52,977 nucleotides of DNA from Cohnella kolymensis (GTDB lineage: Bacteria; Bacillota; Bacilli; Paenibacillales; Paenibacillaceae): the NCBI RefSeq assembly GCF_000829465.1, contig NZ_JXAL01000030.1, positions 1 to 52,977 of the forward strand, written 5' to 3'. Every line of letters starts with the position of its first letter. Positions within the stretch are counted from its first letter, which is position 1. The notes below the pieces were generated by a model that saw only the letters and a list, made by a program, of their open reading frames with translations, made no database searches and had not been told where the DNA came from. Position numbers and translations under genes: made by a program. Shown here in pieces: positions 32,241 through 42,205 of the stretch.

Positions 32241-32786
32241 TCATTTATCTCCATCAAACGACCCGCTGCCACCCCTTCTCATCTGCTCCAGCCTGCGTTG
32301 GATATCCTCGCTGACAACGGCGTCTAACGGATTTCGCTTCGGCGCAGGGTCCCGCTTGATCGTCGCTTGAATCTCGGCCCGGCTTTGCCGAACTTTCAGC
32401 CGCAGCTCGGGAGCGGGCATGCGAAGCGCTCCGCGTCCGAAAGCCACATGCTGCTCCACCTGATCGGAAGTCGCCACGTAAACATGCCGGCGGACGGAAA
32501 TCCACTCGCCCACGAGACGTTCGATACACTCGTCGGCCGTTTCCTTCTCCCGGGTAAACACGACCTTGAGCCGCCGATGCCGATACTGCGCCCCGAGCCC
32601 GGGAACACGAAACGCGTCGAATACGACGATCACGGTCAGGCCCGCGTAGCTCTGGTAATCGGACAGCATGTCCAGAAGGCGGTCCCGCGCATCCTCCAGC
32701 TTCTGCTGCTTAAGCGCCGCCAGTTCGGGCCATGCTCCGATGATGTTATATCCATCGACCAGCAGCACGTCTTCACGTTGAAGCAT
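32241..32786 (-). CDS. rae1: NYN-domain ribosome-associated RNase (YacP/Rae1 type)
   Basis: 181 residues with the NYN/PIN fold: DVLLVDGYNIIGAWPEL at the N-terminus (first catalytic aspartate), VIVVFDAFRVPG, then ETADECIERLVGEW and YVATSDQVEQHV. In B. subtilis this protein cuts mRNA in the ribosomal A site. It overlaps the rlmB 3' end by 14 bases. The start at 32,786 gives the family N-terminus; upstream in-frame codons are out-of-frame rlmB. Confidence 0.92.
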   Translation of the reverse strand: MLQREDVLLVDGYNIIGAWPELAALKQQKLEDARDRLLDMLSDYQSYAGLTVIVVFDAFRVPGLGAQYRHRRLKVVFTREKETADECIERLVGEWISVRRHVYVATSDQVEQHVAFGRGALRMPAPELRLKVRQSRAEIQATIKRDPAPKRNPLDAVVSEDIQRRLEQMRRGGSGSFDGDK

Positions 32787-33705
32787 TCGACTCTCCCTTG
32801 CCGCCGGCCGAGGACCCTCCCGTCTTTTGCTGCTTCGCCTGCCGCTGGCGCACCGCTTCATATAGAATGACGCCGGCAGCGACCGAAGCATTCAGCGAGT
32901 TGATTCTGCCGTACATCGGAAGGGACAGGATAAAATCGCAATTCTCCCGCACAAGCCGCGACAAACCTTTGCCTTCACTGCCGATAACGACAGCAAGCGG
33001 TCCGGTCAGATCGGTCTCATAAAAACCCGACTCCGCTCCGATGTCCGCTCCGGCAATCCAGACGCCGGCAGCCTTGAGCTTGTCCATCGTTTGCACCAGA
33101 TTGGCCACTCTTGCGACCGGAACATATTCAACGGCTCCAGCCGACGTTTTGGCGACGACTGCAGTCAATCCTGCACTCCTCCGCTTCGGCACAACAACGC
33201 CATGAGCGCCGGCACAATCAACCGTCCTTAATACGGACCCGAGATTGTGCGGATCCTCGACTTCATCCAACAACACGAGGAGCGGCGGCTCACTGCGCTC
33301 TGCAGCGCGTGCGAGCAGATCTTCAACTTCCGCATACGAAACGGCCGCCGCTTGTGCCACGACGCCCTGATGCTGCATATCCGGCACCAACTGATCCAGC
33401 TTGCGTTTCTCCACCTGCTGAATGACAATCCCGCGCGCTCTGGCTTCCTCCATAATCGGCTGCACCAAATGACGCTGAGCCTGATTTGACAGCCAGATTT
33501 TATTCAGAGAGCGGCCGGACTTGAGAGCCTCGAGCACCGGGTGTTTTCCTGCCAAATATTCTTCTTCCGGTTTCAAGGATACATCTTCGTCAACGAGGGA
33601 GCTGTCGGCGGATTTCTCCTTGCGCGGAGGATATGTGCGAGCGTCCGATTTCTGCGAAGAGAATCGGCTTCCAGGCGGTTTAGGGCCGCGGCTGCGGTTG
33701 TTCAT
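32773..33705 (-). CDS. rlmB: 23S rRNA 2'-O-ribose methyltransferase, TrmH/SpoU family
   Basis: 310 residues: a charged N-terminal tail (about 1-60), the substrate-binding domain (EYLAGKHPVLEALKSGRSLN), and the SPOUT knot with motifs LLDEVEDPHNLGSVLRT, VIGSEGKGLSRLVRENC and LPMYGRINSLNASVAAGVIL. In this family it methylates a guanosine of 23S rRNA. The start at 33,705 was chosen over a longer frame that runs into mrnC. It is encoded between mrnC and rae1. Confidence 0.94.
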   Translation of the reverse strand: MNNRSRGPKPPGSRFSSQKSDARTYPPRKEKSADSSLVDEDVSLKPEEEYLAGKHPVLEALKSGRSLNKIWLSNQAQRHLVQPIMEEARARGIVIQQVEKRKLDQLVPDMQHQGVVAQAAAVSYAEVEDLLARAAERSEPPLLVLLDEVEDPHNLGSVLRTVDCAGAHGVVVPKRRSAGLTAVVAKTSAGAVEYVPVARVANLVQTMDKLKAAGVWIAGADIGAESGFYETDLTGPLAVVIGSEGKGLSRLVRENCDFILSLPMYGRINSLNASVAAGVILYEAVRQRQAKQQKTGGSSAGGKGESNAST

Positions 33706-33746
33706 AAGTTCTTCGTCCTTTCCGTATCGCGATTCGTGTCTGTGTC

Positions 33747-34178
33747 TTATTCCTCGGCAAAGGCCAATTCCACCAGCTGCTCCAACCGTTCCTTCCGCCC
33801 CGTGTAATACAAATACCCGACAAGACATTCGAGCGCAGTCGCGTGCCTGTATTCGCCGGGATCGGCGTTTTTGGGGGGCTGGCCGGATTTCGTATTCCGG
33901 CCCCGGCGCACGATGTCCGCTTCTTCTTCCGTGAGTAACGGCTGCCACCGCTCCAACAGCTTGGCCTGCGCCGCAGCCGACACATACCGGATCGCGGCCC
34001 GGTGGAGTTCATGAGGCTTCCGGTTCGAACGGGCCACAAGCCGCTGCCGCACGTAAATCTCGAACACGGCATCTCCGACATAGGCGAGAACGACCGGGGA
34101 CAACAGGTTCACCGGCACGTCTGCAGGAAGCACGGGAGAAATTACAGCATCGCTTGCCTGTCTGTCCGTTTCCGTCAT
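33747..34178 (-). CDS. mrnC: Mini-ribonuclease 3
   Basis: Double-strand RNase that matures 23S rRNA in Bacillales. It has 143 residues and a single RNase III catalytic domain with no dsRNA-binding domain: LLSPVVLAYVGDAVFEIYVR, then GRNTKSGQPPKNAD and ATALECLVGYLYYTGRKERL. The start at 34,178 makes an ATGA overlap with the cysS stop and has GGAGG five bases upstream, better than the ATG at 34,190. Confidence 0.95.
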   Translation of the reverse strand: MTETDRQASDAVISPVLPADVPVNLLSPVVLAYVGDAVFEIYVRQRLVARSNRKPHELHRAAIRYVSAAAQAKLLERWQPLLTEEEADIVRRGRNTKSGQPPKNADPGEYRHATALECLVGYLYYTGRKERLEQLVELAFAEE

Positions 34179-35587
34179 TTGCGCCTCCATCTGATTCCCT
34201 GAGGAGTGTCTTCAAGGACGATACCCCGCTCTGCCAGCAAATCGCGTATCTCGTCGGCTCGCGCCCAGTTCCGGTTATGTCGGGCTTCAACCCGTTCGGC
34301 AATGAGCGCATCCACTTCTTCGTCCAGCAATGCCGCTTGAGCATCCTTCGGCAGCAGTCCGAGTATGTCGTCCAACTTTTGCATTTGTTCCAAGATGTAG
34401 TGCAAGTCGGATTCGCTTACCGTTTCTTTCCGCAAATACGCGTTGATTTCAGACACCATTCCGAACCATGCCGTGATCGCATCCGGCGTGCTGAAATCAT
34501 CCTGCATGCGGGCATGGAATTCTTCCATAAGTGTGTTCAATCGTGCACGCAGCGCTTCATCCTCCGCCGGTGACAAATTACCTTTGGCGACTGTAGTAAG
34601 CCGGTGTTTGACATTATCCCGGCAGTTCGTCAATCTTTCCACGCTGTTCTCCGCCTGACGGATCGTTTCTTCACTGAAGTTAAGCGGGCTGCGATAGTGT
34701 GTCGTCAGCATCAAATAGCGTACGGCCTGCGTTTTGGTAGCTTGCAGCAATTGACGCACATTAATGCCGTTGCCGAGCGACTTTGACATTTTTTCGTTGT
34801 TCACGTTGACAAAGCCATTGTGCATCCAATAGCGCGACAGAGGTTCGTGCGTCAATGATTCGGATTGGGCGATTTCGCACTCGTGATGGGGAAACTGCAG
34901 ATCCTGCCCGCCGCCATGAATGTCCAAGGTGTCTCCTGCATACTTGCGAACCATGGCGGAGCATTCAATGTGCCAGCCCGGCCGGCCGTCGCCCCATGGA
35001 CTGGACCAAGAGATTTCACCCGGTTTCGCCGCCTTCCAGAGAACAAAGTCCTGCGGATTCTCCTTCCGCTTGTCGACCTCTATCCGTATGCCGTACTGCA
35101 GCTCATCCAGGTTTTTGTGGGAAAGCTTCCCATACTCCGGAAAGGTTGATGTACGGAAATAAACGTCTCCGCCGTTCTCATATGCCGAGCCCTGCTCAAC
35201 CAGTTCCCGAATGAAGTCGATAATTTCCGCCATGTTCTCCGTCACGCGCGGGGATGCGCTGGACGGACGAACTCCGAGAGCCTCCCTGTCCTCGTTAAAT
35301 GCATGGATGTATCGTTCCGCCAACTCCGGCACAGTGGCGCCCTCTTCAGCGGCTTTGCGGATCATTTTGTCATCGACATCGGTAAAGTTCATCAGGTAAT
35401 TCACCTCGAACCCGACAGCTTCCAGGTAACGCCGTACGACATCGAAGAATATAACCGGCCGAGAGTTACCGATATGAATGTATCCGTAGACGGTCGGTCC
35501 GCACACATACATGTTCACTTTTCCCGGTTCGCGCGGCACAAACTGCTCGAGGGATTGGCTCATGCTGTTATAGATTTTAAGGTTCAT
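34175..35587 (-). CDS. cysS: Cysteinyl-tRNA synthetase
   Basis: 470 residues. Class I motifs: the HIGH-type sequence YGYIHIGNSRP near residue 35 (first zinc cysteine in CGPTVYG) and KMSKSLGN near residue 266; the zinc-site residues continue in WHIECSAM and HHECEIAQSE. It starts 5 bases after cysE and is under the same T-box. Confidence 0.98.
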   Translation of the reverse strand: MNLKIYNSMSQSLEQFVPREPGKVNMYVCGPTVYGYIHIGNSRPVIFFDVVRRYLEAVGFEVNYLMNFTDVDDKMIRKAAEEGATVPELAERYIHAFNEDREALGVRPSSASPRVTENMAEIIDFIRELVEQGSAYENGGDVYFRTSTFPEYGKLSHKNLDELQYGIRIEVDKRKENPQDFVLWKAAKPGEISWSSPWGDGRPGWHIECSAMVRKYAGDTLDIHGGGQDLQFPHHECEIAQSESLTHEPLSRYWMHNGFVNVNNEKMSKSLGNGINVRQLLQATKTQAVRYLMLTTHYRSPLNFSEETIRQAENSVERLTNCRDNVKHRLTTVAKGNLSPAEDEALRARLNTLMEEFHARMQDDFSTPDAITAWFGMVSEINAYLRKETVSESDLHYILEQMQKLDDILGLLPKDAQAALLDEEVDALIAERVEARHNRNWARADEIRDLLAERGIVLEDTPQGIRWRRK

Positions 35588-35592
35588 GGGCC

Positions 35593-36294
35593 TTAGCTCC
35601 TTTTCTTATCATACGCCGGCACGCTTACGGGTTCGGACTCCACGCTGTCGGCTTTTGGTTTAAGGCGATCGATTTCAGCTTTCAATTCGTTGATCTCTTT
35701 TTGCATGAAACGGAATGTTTCGATGAGCGGATCGGGCAGGTTCGTATGATCCAGCCGGTCTTCGATTCTTTTGCCGTTCCGCTTGACGATCCGGCCGGGA
35801 ATGCCCACTACCGTGCTGTTGGGGGGCACTTCGCGCAGCACGACTGAATTGGCGCCGATGTTGGAGTGATCCCCCACGCTGAAGGAACCGAGCACTTTCG
35901 CGCCCGAGGCAATGACAACCCGATTGCCGATGGTAGGATGGCGTTTTCCTTTTTCTTTACCCGTCCCGCCCAATGTTACCCCTTGATAGATGATAACCTC
36001 GTCGCCGATTTCGCAGGTTTCACCGATGACGACGCCCATTCCATGGTCGATGAACAGCTTTCGTCCGATGCGAGCTCCGGGATGGATCTCGATGCCTGTA
36101 AAAAACCGGCTGACTTGCGAAATGATCCGGGCCATCGAAAACAACCGGCGGCGGTAAAAGAAATGGGCGACTCGATGGGCCCAGATGGCGTGCAATCCGG
36201 AGTAAGTAAAGATCACTTCAAACCAGCCGCGCGCCGCCGGGTCGTTCTCGAATACCGCATCGATATCGGATCGGATGGTGCGCCAGAATCCCAT
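35593..36294 (-). CDS. cysE: Serine O-acetyltransferase
   Basis: First step of cysteine synthesis: serine + acetyl-CoA to O-acetylserine. It has 233 residues with an N-terminal helical part and the left-handed beta-helix hexapeptide repeats ([40 protein letters not shown]). The catalytic His is in DHGMG and H is also in GKRHPTIG. First gene after the cysteine-type T-box. Confidence 0.97.
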   Translation of the reverse strand: MGFWRTIRSDIDAVFENDPAARGWFEVIFTYSGLHAIWAHRVAHFFYRRRLFSMARIISQVSRFFTGIEIHPGARIGRKLFIDHGMGVVIGETCEIGDEVIIYQGVTLGGTGKEKGKRHPTIGNRVVIASGAKVLGSFSVGDHSNIGANSVVLREVPPNSTVVGIPGRIVKRNGKRIEDRLDHTNLPDPLIETFRFMQKEINELKAEIDRLKPKADSVESEPVSVPAYDKKRS

Positions 36295-36321
36295 CTCAAG
36301 TCCCCCTTACTGTGCTGAAAA

Positions 36322-36624
36322 TAAAAAAAGCCCCTGCAGCATGCGCTGCAGAGACGTTGTTATACGTGGTCCCACTCTGCTTGAGCTTCCGCCCTGAACG
36401 GCGTGAAGCTTCTCCAAGACCGATAACGGGGTCTGCCCGGCACCGCCTACCCGGCACAGTCCGACAGGCTCGCTTCTACGCGATGTCAGGCAGGTCCAAT
36501 CGGCGGTACGGCTCACAGGCGCATTTCGGCTTCGCAGGAATGAGGCGGCTCACAGCCGGGACCGCCCTCTCTGGTCATTCGCTACGCGAAACTTACTTCT
36601 CCTGATCTTCGCACATTCTCAATA
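36322..36624 (-). ncRNA. T-box leader controlling cysE-cysS, likely tRNA-Cys
   Basis: The transcribed strand has a long stem I region with AGAGAGGGCGG and GGCTGTGAGCC elements, the T-box bulge GAGTGGGACCACG (about 36,365-36,378), and a terminator: GTCTCTGCAGC and GCTGCAGGGGC followed by seven T (36,330-36,355). A candidate specifier is UGC (36,521-36,523) in GAAATGCGCC, fitting tRNA-Cys and the downstream genes. Uncharged tRNA-Cys should allow readthrough. Confidence 0.88.
36330..36355 (-). terminator. T-box terminator ahead of cysE
   Basis: GTCTCTGCAGC-GCAT-GCTGCAGGGGC, then TTTTTTTA on the transcribed strand, 35 bases upstream of the cysE start. The 5' arm is able to pair alternatively with the T-box sequence as antiterminator. 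Confidence 0.85.
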
Positions 36625-36631
36625 TAGAGCA

Positions 36632-36660
36632 AGTATATCCCAACCTGCTGCGGGTGACAA
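36632..36660 (-). promoter_or_regulatory. Predicted SigA promoter of the T-box cysES transcript
   Basis: Minus strand: -35 TTGTCA (36,655-36,660), a 17-base spacer, -10 TATACT (36,632-36,637), in the gap after gltX. The predicted start is near 36,624, giving a leader of about 330 bases. Confidence 0.7.
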
Positions 36661-36695
36661 GAGATGCAAATTTACCGTGCAGGTTGTTATTGAGA

Positions 36696-38167
36696 CTAAC
36701 CTCGTTGCGCTAGCTGCTCCTGCAGCCGTTTCAAAACCCGCTCGCGGCCTAGCAGCCAAATTGTGCCGTTCAAGTCCGGACCGTGCATCTGTCCGGTGAG
36801 CGCGACCCTGATCGGCATGAATAATCCTTTGCCTTTGATTCCAGTTTCTCCTTGCACCGCTTAATCATCCCTTTGATTCCCTCGACGGTGAATCCCTGCT
36901 CTCCGACAGCTTCCACTCCGCGGCGGAACGCTTCCAGCACAACGGGTACGGTGTCCTCGGCCATAACCAGCCTTGCCTCATCGTCAAGTTCAGCTCTGTC
37001 CGTAAAGAACAAGTCGGAGAGAGGAACAATTTCGGCGCCGTAGCGGAGATGATCACGGAATAAAGTGATCAGCACGGTCGCCCATTCCAGCTCTTGTCCG
37101 GCCGGCTCTTTCGGCAGCCGGCCTGCCGCCTTCAGATGGGGAATGCACAGGGAGACCACGCGCTCCGCGGGCAGCTGCTTCAAATAGTGCTGGTTCAGCC
37201 AGTTGAGCTTGGCCGTATCGAATACCGCAGGGCTTTTGGACAAGCGCTCCGCTTTGAATATGTCGATCAGCTGCTGCCGGGTGAAGATTTCCTCTTCCCC
37301 TTCCGGAGACCAGCCGAGTAACGCGATGAAATTAAACAGCGCTTCCGGCAAAAAGCCCAATTGATCATACTGCTCGATAAACTGCACAATCGACTCGTCG
37401 CGCTTGGACAGCTTTTTGCGGTTTTCATTCACGATCAGGGTCATATGCCCGAATTCAGGCGGCGTCCAATCATGCGCTTCATAGATCATCAGCTGCCGAG
37501 GCGTGTTGGTGATATGATCTTCTCCCCGCAGAACATGGGTAATGTCCATCAAATGGTCATCGAGAGCAACCGCATAATTGTAAGTTGGGATCCCGTCTTT
37601 CTTGACGATGACGAAATCGCCGAAATCCTCGGAACGGAAAGAGATTTCGCCTTTTACGATGTCGTTGAACGTATACGTCCTGTCGGCGGGAACCGCAAAC
37701 CGCACACTGGGCACCCGGCCTTCCGCTGCCAGCCGGGCCTGCTCGTCCGCAGTCAAATGCCGGCACTTGCGCGAATAACTCGGCGTCTCACCGCGCGCAA
37801 CCTGCTCCTCCCGCTCCCGCTCCAGCTCCTCTTCGGTGCAGTAACACCGGTATGCGAGCCCGCGGTCCAGCAGCTCCTGCCAATAGTTACGGTAGATGTC
37901 AAGGCGCTCCGTTTGACGATAGGGACCATATTCGCCGCCGACATCAACGCTCTCTTCCCAGTCGACGCCAAGCCATTTCAAGTAAGTAAGCTGGCTCTGT
38001 TCGCCCCCTGCGACGTTGCGTTTCACATCGGTATCTTCAATACGGATGATGAAGTCGCCGCCGTGATGGCGGGCAAACAAGTAGTTGAAAATAGCGGTGC
38101 GCGCATTGCCGATGTGCAGATGCCCTGTCGGGCTCGGAGCATAGCGTACTCGGACTTTGGTGGACAT
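36696..38167 (-). CDS. gltX: Glutamyl-tRNA synthetase, with a one-base frameshift in this sequence
   Basis: Charges tRNA-Glu (and in Bacillales usually tRNA-Gln). The HIGH motif is in [15 protein letters not shown] at about residues 10-24 and the KLSKRDE motif is near residue 250. After IKGMIK the frame breaks at 36,858-36,861 (one G missing); the true C-terminus then reads [20 protein letters not shown] and ends [12 protein letters not shown]. Span 1,472 bases; adding one gives 490 residues. Confidence 0.94.
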
Positions 38168-38210
38168 GTCTATTCCTCCATTCAGTAAGTACATTAAATA
38201 TAAATTCCGC

Positions 38211-38693
38211 TTATGATTGCGATTGAATCAAGCACACAACCGCCTGCGCTGCAATGCCTTCGCCGCGGCCGGTGAAGCCAAGCCGCTCGGAGGTTGTCGC
38301 TTTCACGTTGACTTGCGATTCCCCGCATTCAAGCGCACGGGCTATGACGGCAACCATCTGCGGGATGTAAGGCGCCATCTTCGGCGCTTGCGCAATAATG
38401 GTCGCGTCGGCGTTCCCCAATATATAGCCGCGGTCTTTGGCCAGCCGCCACACATGCTGCAGCAGCTTCACGCTGTCCGCGTCCTTATATTCCGGATCGG
38501 TGTCGGGAAAGTGTTTGCCGATATCTCCGAGAGCCAGCGCACCCAGTATAGCATCGCTGATCGCGTGCAACAGGACATCGGCGTCCGAATGTCCCAGCAG
38601 CCCCTTCGCAAAGGGAATGTCGACACCGCCGACAATGCACGGTCGTCCTTCGACAAGCTGATGCACATCAAATCCTTGCCCTACTCTAATCAT
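38211..38693 (-). CDS. ispF: 2-C-methyl-D-erythritol 2,4-cyclodiphosphate synthase
   Basis: Fifth MEP-pathway step. 160 residues starting [18 protein letters not shown]; zinc ligands in DVH (about 8-10) and the later [21 protein letters not shown]-terminal [20 protein letters not shown]. It overlaps the ispD 3' end by 8 bases, a coupled ispD-ispF pair. Confidence 0.97.
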   Translation of the reverse strand: MIRVGQGFDVHQLVEGRPCIVGGVDIPFAKGLLGHSDADVLLHAISDAILGALALGDIGKHFPDTDPEYKDADSVKLLQHVWRLAKDRGYILGNADATIIAQAPKMAPYIPQMVAVIARALECGESQVNVKATTSERLGFTGRGEGIAAQAVVCLIQSQS

Positions 38694-39390
38694 CGCGGCT
38701 TTTCTCCCCATGACGCCTCGTTAACAGCATTTCCGCTAGAAGCAAGTCTTCCGGCGTCGTTATTTTGAAATTCGTATAGTCGCCTACCACAATGGCAATC
38801 TTCCGTCCCATCCGCTCAAGAAGCATGGCGTCGTCTGTGGCCGGTGTTCCGCCCGATTGAGCGCGCCGATGGGCTTCTATCAACTCAATACGGGAAAAAG
38901 CCTGGGGCGTCTGCACACTCCACAACGTACTTCGATCCGGCGTGTCCACGATAAACCCTTTGCCGTCCGACACTTTAATCGTATCTTTAACAGGGACAGC
39001 CAGCGCCGAGGCCCCATGCGCCTGCGCAGCCCGGCAGCAAGACTCGATGTGCGCAGAGGTTACGAACGGGCGCGCCGCATCGTGGACAAGCACGCCGTCC
39101 GTATCCAATGCGGACAATCCGGCGAATACACTTTGCTGCCTCTCCCGGCCGCCGGTTTCTATCGAGGTCACTTTGTGAAAGCCTTCCGCCCTTACGAGCT
39201 CTGCTGCCCTCGCTTCCTCACCCGGCGCAGCGATCACCACGATAGAGGCCACCGCCGGACAGCGCTCGAAAGCATCCAGCGTATGCGCCAGAACCGGCCG
39301 CCCCCCGAGCAGCAAATAAGGCTTGTTCTCGCCCGCCCGCATGCGGGTACCGCGGCCGGCGGCAACCACAACCGCTCCCCATGTCATCAT
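38686..39390 (-). CDS. ispD: 2-C-methyl-D-erythritol 4-phosphate cytidylyltransferase
   Basis: Third MEP-pathway step (CTP + MEP). 234 residues with the nucleotide-binding start [20 protein letters not shown], then [12 protein letters not shown] and [26 protein letters not shown] start two codons later (second Met) is equally possible. Encoded just before ispF. Confidence 0.97.
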   Translation of the reverse strand: MMTWGAVVVAAGRGTRMRAGENKPYLLLGGRPVLAHTLDAFERCPAVASIVVIAAPGEEARAAELVRAEGFHKVTSIETGGRERQQSVFAGLSALDTDGVLVHDAARPFVTSAHIESCCRAAQAHGASALAVPVKDTIKVSDGKGFIVDTPDRSTLWSVQTPQAFSRIELIEAHRRAQSGGTPATDDAMLLERMGRKIAIVVGDYTNFKITTPEDLLLAEMLLTRRHGEKSRDD

Positions 39391-39440
39391 CTAATCGTGC
39401 TCCCCGGTATGACAAATCTACTCTCCCAAAATAACGAAAG

Positions 39441-39468
39441 ACGGGACCGAAGAGCGCGTCCCGCCCGT
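39441..39468 (-). terminator. Possible terminator between the PIN/TRAM gene and ispD
   Basis: Minus strand ACGGGCGGGAC and GTCCCGT flank CGCGCTCTTCG, then CTTTCGTTATTTT. Imperfect stem; the opposite strand also shows CTTTTT, so direction and strength are uncertain. Confidence 0.4.
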
Positions 39469-39488
39469 ATTCTTTTTATCATACCTTT

Positions 39489-40580
39489 TCAAAGCGCTTT
39501 TTCCAATAGCTTCGGCTTCGCGAAGATCATCCGGCCTGCGGACGTCTGCAGCACGCTGGTTACAAGAACCTCCATCGTCGTGCCGATAAAATCCCTGCCG
39601 CCCTCGACCACGATCATCGTACCGTCATCGAGATACGCCACGCCTTGTCCATGCTCCTTGCCGTCCTTGATCACCTGAACGACAATCTCTTCGCCCGGAA
39701 GCACGACAGGCTTAACCGCATTCGCTAAGTCGTTGATGTTAAGCACGGATACCCCTTGCAATTCGCAGACTTTGTTGAGATTAAAGTCGTTAGTGACGAC
39801 TTTGCCCTGCATCGCCTTGGCGAGCTTCACCAGCTTGCTGTCCACTTCGCCCGGCTCTTCGCCCGCTTCCTCGTAGATGAGCACTTTGACATCCAGCTCT
39901 TTCTGGATTTTGTTCAGGATGTCGAGCCCCCTGCGTCCACGATTGCGTTTGAGCAAATCTGACGAATCCGCAATATGCTGCAGCTCCTCCAGAACAAATT
40001 CCGGAATAACCAATGTGCCTTCAATAAACCCCGTTTTGCAGATGTCCGCAATACGCCCGTCAATAATGACACTCGTATCTAGAATTTTATGTTCTTCAAA
40101 ACGCGGCCCTTCCTGTACCGGCAATTCCACCACTCTGCGGGTGCGAAACCAGTCTCCGATCTCCTCTTTTTTGCGAAGGCCGATCCGGGTTCCCGCATAT
40201 CCGAATGTCAACGCCGTTCCAGCTGCGAGCAACGCGCCGACACGCGGAATGTCAGTCACAAAAGGATACAGGAATGAAGAAAGTGCAAGTCCAAAGGTTA
40301 AGCCGCCGAGCCCGGCCAGCAAATCTGCCATCGGAATGCCCGACAATCTTTCTACTGCTCTCTGCAGCGTTCGGGACAGCGGGTTCGCGACTACGGCAGC
40401 AAGCAGAAAGCCGGCGAACGCTCCGACCACAGCACCCATCGAACCTCCCGTCGCTGCGGGCACGCCAAGCAGCGGGTCCATCCACTGCGCACCGCCGGAT
40501 ACGCGCCAAGCCGAGAGCTCCTGGCCGAATAAAGCACCGAGCAGCAATCCCAGCGTTTGTATAACTCTTCTCATGATCAT
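39489..40580 (-). CDS. Membrane-anchored PIN and TRAM domain protein (YacL type)
   Basis: 363 residues. An N-terminal membrane part with about four helices ([67 protein letters not shown]), a PIN nuclease-like domain ([53 protein letters not shown]) and a C-terminal TRAM domain ([20 protein letters not shown]). Probable RNA-binding or RNase role at the membrane; not proven. Start at 40,580 behind GGGAGTGATCTT. Confidence 0.92.
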   Translation of the reverse strand: MIMRRVIQTLGLLLGALFGQELSAWRVSGGAQWMDPLLGVPAATGGSMGAVVGAFAGFLLAAVVANPLSRTLQRAVERLSGIPMADLLAGLGGLTFGLALSSFLYPFVTDIPRVGALLAAGTALTFGYAGTRIGLRKKEEIGDWFRTRRVVELPVQEGPRFEEHKILDTSVIIDGRIADICKTGFIEGTLVIPEFVLEELQHIADSSDLLKRNRGRRGLDILNKIQKELDVKVLIYEEAGEEPGEVDSKLVKLAKAMQGKVVTNDFNLNKVCELQGVSVLNINDLANAVKPVVLPGEEIVVQVIKDGKEHGQGVAYLDDGTMIVVEGGRDFIGTTMEVLVTSVLQTSAGRMIFAKPKLLEKAL

Positions 40581-40700
40581 AAGATCACTCCCATACTTAT
40601 TAAAATTGAAATTATCGTTACTAGTATGTTCCAATTTCCGGAAAGCAAACCCCTGGGCGGCCGCCGTACACAAAGTTATCAAAATTTAAGAATACACCTT

Positions 40701-40729
40701 TTGAAATCGGGGACGCGTTGCTCTATAAT
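40701..40729 (+). promoter_or_regulatory. Predicted SigA promoter of the small Cys-rich gene
   Basis: Plus strand: -35 TTGAAA (40,701-40,706), a 17-base spacer and a perfect -10 TATAAT (40,724-40,729). The start of transcription should be about 35 bases ahead of the ATG at 40,772. Confidence 0.8.
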
Positions 40730-40771
40730 AAAAGAGGAAATGTAAAACTTTAGGTAACCGAGGTGGAACGG

Positions 40772-41167
40772 ATGAGCGCACCTACGCTGCAGGAGTTCCA
40801 AAGTCAGGTGTCGGAACTGTTGCTCCGTCATCGCAGCCTGCTCGATGTTGTCACGAAGTACAGCCAATCCAATGCATCCGTCAATCGGGCCGTTGCCAAA
40901 GCCATAACAGAATGCGGCTGCATCGAACTGAAGGCGAAAAACCAGGGATTCTCTCCCGAGATGGAACTCGATCAGGCGAACCGCCAGTCCAAATCCCACA
41001 TGCAAGGCCATCTATGCGAGCAATGCAGCGATATCATCCGTAGTGAAATGGGCAAAAATCTGTTCTACATGTCCGCAATGTGCAATGTGCTGGATATCAG
41101 CATGCAGGATGTCTTGTCCAAAGAGGCAGACAAATGTTCCACTCTGGGCTGGTTCAATTTAACTTAG
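40772..41167 (+). CDS. Small conserved protein with CxC and CxxC motifs, function unknown
   Basis: 131 residues, mostly helical by eye (SAPTLQEFQSQVSELLLRHR), then TECGCIEL near residue 47 and HLCEQCSDIIRSEMGKNLFY near 80, so C-x-C and C-x-x-C could bind a metal. I believe similar proteins are common in Paenibacillus at this place and carry a DUF label (possibly DUF1573), but cannot confirm it. The ATG has AGGTGG five bases upstream. It has its own promoter and terminator and is divergent from the PIN/TRAM gene. Confidence 0.8.
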   Translation: MSAPTLQEFQSQVSELLLRHRSLLDVVTKYSQSNASVNRAVAKAITECGCIELKAKNQGFSPEMELDQANRQSKSHMQGHLCEQCSDIIRSEMGKNLFYMSAMCNVLDISMQDVLSKEADKCSTLGWFNLT

Positions 41168-41183
41168 AACGGATACCAAAAAA

Positions 41184-41210
41184 GCAGTCTCCCGAACGCA
41201 GGGAGGCTGC
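41184..41210 (+). terminator. Intrinsic terminator of the small Cys-rich gene
   Basis: GCAGTCTCCC and GGGAGGCTGC around GAACGCA, then TTTGTCGTT, 16 bases after the stop codon. A-rich sequence on the other side could make it act on the opposite strand as well. Confidence 0.8.
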
Positions 41211-41238
41211 TTTGTCGTTATTGCTGACGCAAATAAAA

Positions 41239-41288
41239 AAAGCACCGGATTCTCACACTTCGTACAGGAGTGAGGCAGCCGATGCTTT
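41239..41288 (-). terminator. Intrinsic terminator of pssA
   Basis: Minus strand AAAGCATCGGC...CTCAC pairs with GTGAG...CCGGTGCTTT across a 13-base loop, then continues in T (41,232-41,240). It lies about 100 bases past the pssA stop. Confidence 0.7.
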
Positions 41289-41388
41289 CTTTATGATGAA
41301 AATCAGACGGTCTTAGGCGCTCCGTTTCGATCGCGAACGTTCGTCCGGAAGCTTGCGCTTGCGCCTGAAGCGTATCGAGAATAAGCGT

Positions 41389-42051
41389 TCAACGTTTTTT
41401 TTTTAGGCCCCACAAAGCATAGAGCAGCAGAAGAGCCAAAATCACTTTGGGAATGGCATCCTGGAACATGTATGCCAGTACAGCCGCTCCTACGACAACG
41501 AGAGGGATTGCCCACATGGCCGCTTTAGGTAAGCCTAACTTTTTGAAATTCGGATATTTCATATTACTGATCATTAAGTAGGATAAGGCAACGGTGCTGA
41601 TCAACAACAGCGAGAAATGAAGCTCAGTATGAAACAACGCCAGCGTAGCCAGCACGCCGCCCGCGGCCGGGATCGGCAAACCGATAAAATACCCGGGAAT
41701 GCCGTCGATTACGTTAAATCTTGCAAGCCGCAAAGCTCCGCAGATCGGAAAAATAGCGGTGATAATCCACGCGAGCGCGGAATTGACATCCAGGAATGCA
41801 GCTTGATACATAATAAAAGCAGGAGCGACACCAAAGGAGATGACATCCGACAGAGAGTCCAGCTCTTTGCCGAATTCGCTTTGCACGTTCAAGGCTCTGG
41901 CAACACGCCCGTCTAATCCGTCAAGAAGCATAGCTATGATTACCAGAAGAGCTGCACTGTTCGCCTGATCGTTAAATGCCAACATAATGGAAATTATGCC
42001 TAAGAACAGGTTGCCTATGGTAAACAAGTTCGGTATGGATTTCGTAAACAT
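41389..42051 (-). CDS. pssA: CDP-diacylglycerol-serine O-phosphatidyltransferase
   Basis: Membrane enzyme making phosphatidylserine, precursor of phosphatidylethanolamine. 220 residues with the CDP-alcohol phosphotransferase motif DGLDGRVARALN...GKELDSLSDVISF (about 48-77) and several membrane helices. The start at 42,051 (MFTKSIPN) follows GAGGTGG. The 3' end runs through a nine-base T tract (KKKR stop), a place to check for length errors. No psd gene follows it here. Confidence 0.94.
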   Translation of the reverse strand: MFTKSIPNLFTIGNLFLGIISIMLAFNDQANSAALLVIIAMLLDGLDGRVARALNVQSEFGKELDSLSDVISFGVAPAFIMYQAAFLDVNSALAWIITAIFPICGALRLARFNVIDGIPGYFIGLPIPAAGGVLATLALFHTELHFSLLLISTVALSYLMISNMKYPNFKKLGLPKAAMWAIPLVVVGAAVLAYMFQDAIPKVILALLLLYALWGLKKKR

Positions 42052-42205
42052 ATTTTGCCACCTCAACTTTACTATGCCCTGCTGATTCGAATCTAAGCGC
42101 GGCGGTGCGTAAGTGCGTTCGAGATCAGTTCTGAATGTTAAGCAGGCAATAGATTATGTGGACATTCTTGGAATGGCCGTAAGAACATTACCAATTGTAG
42201 ACCCC

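Noticed and set aside
34179..34190. Upstream ATG at 34,190 as the mrnC start
   Set aside because: It lies deeper in cysS with a poor ribosome site; the ATG at 34,178 has GGAGG and a tidy ATGA overlap with the cysS stop.
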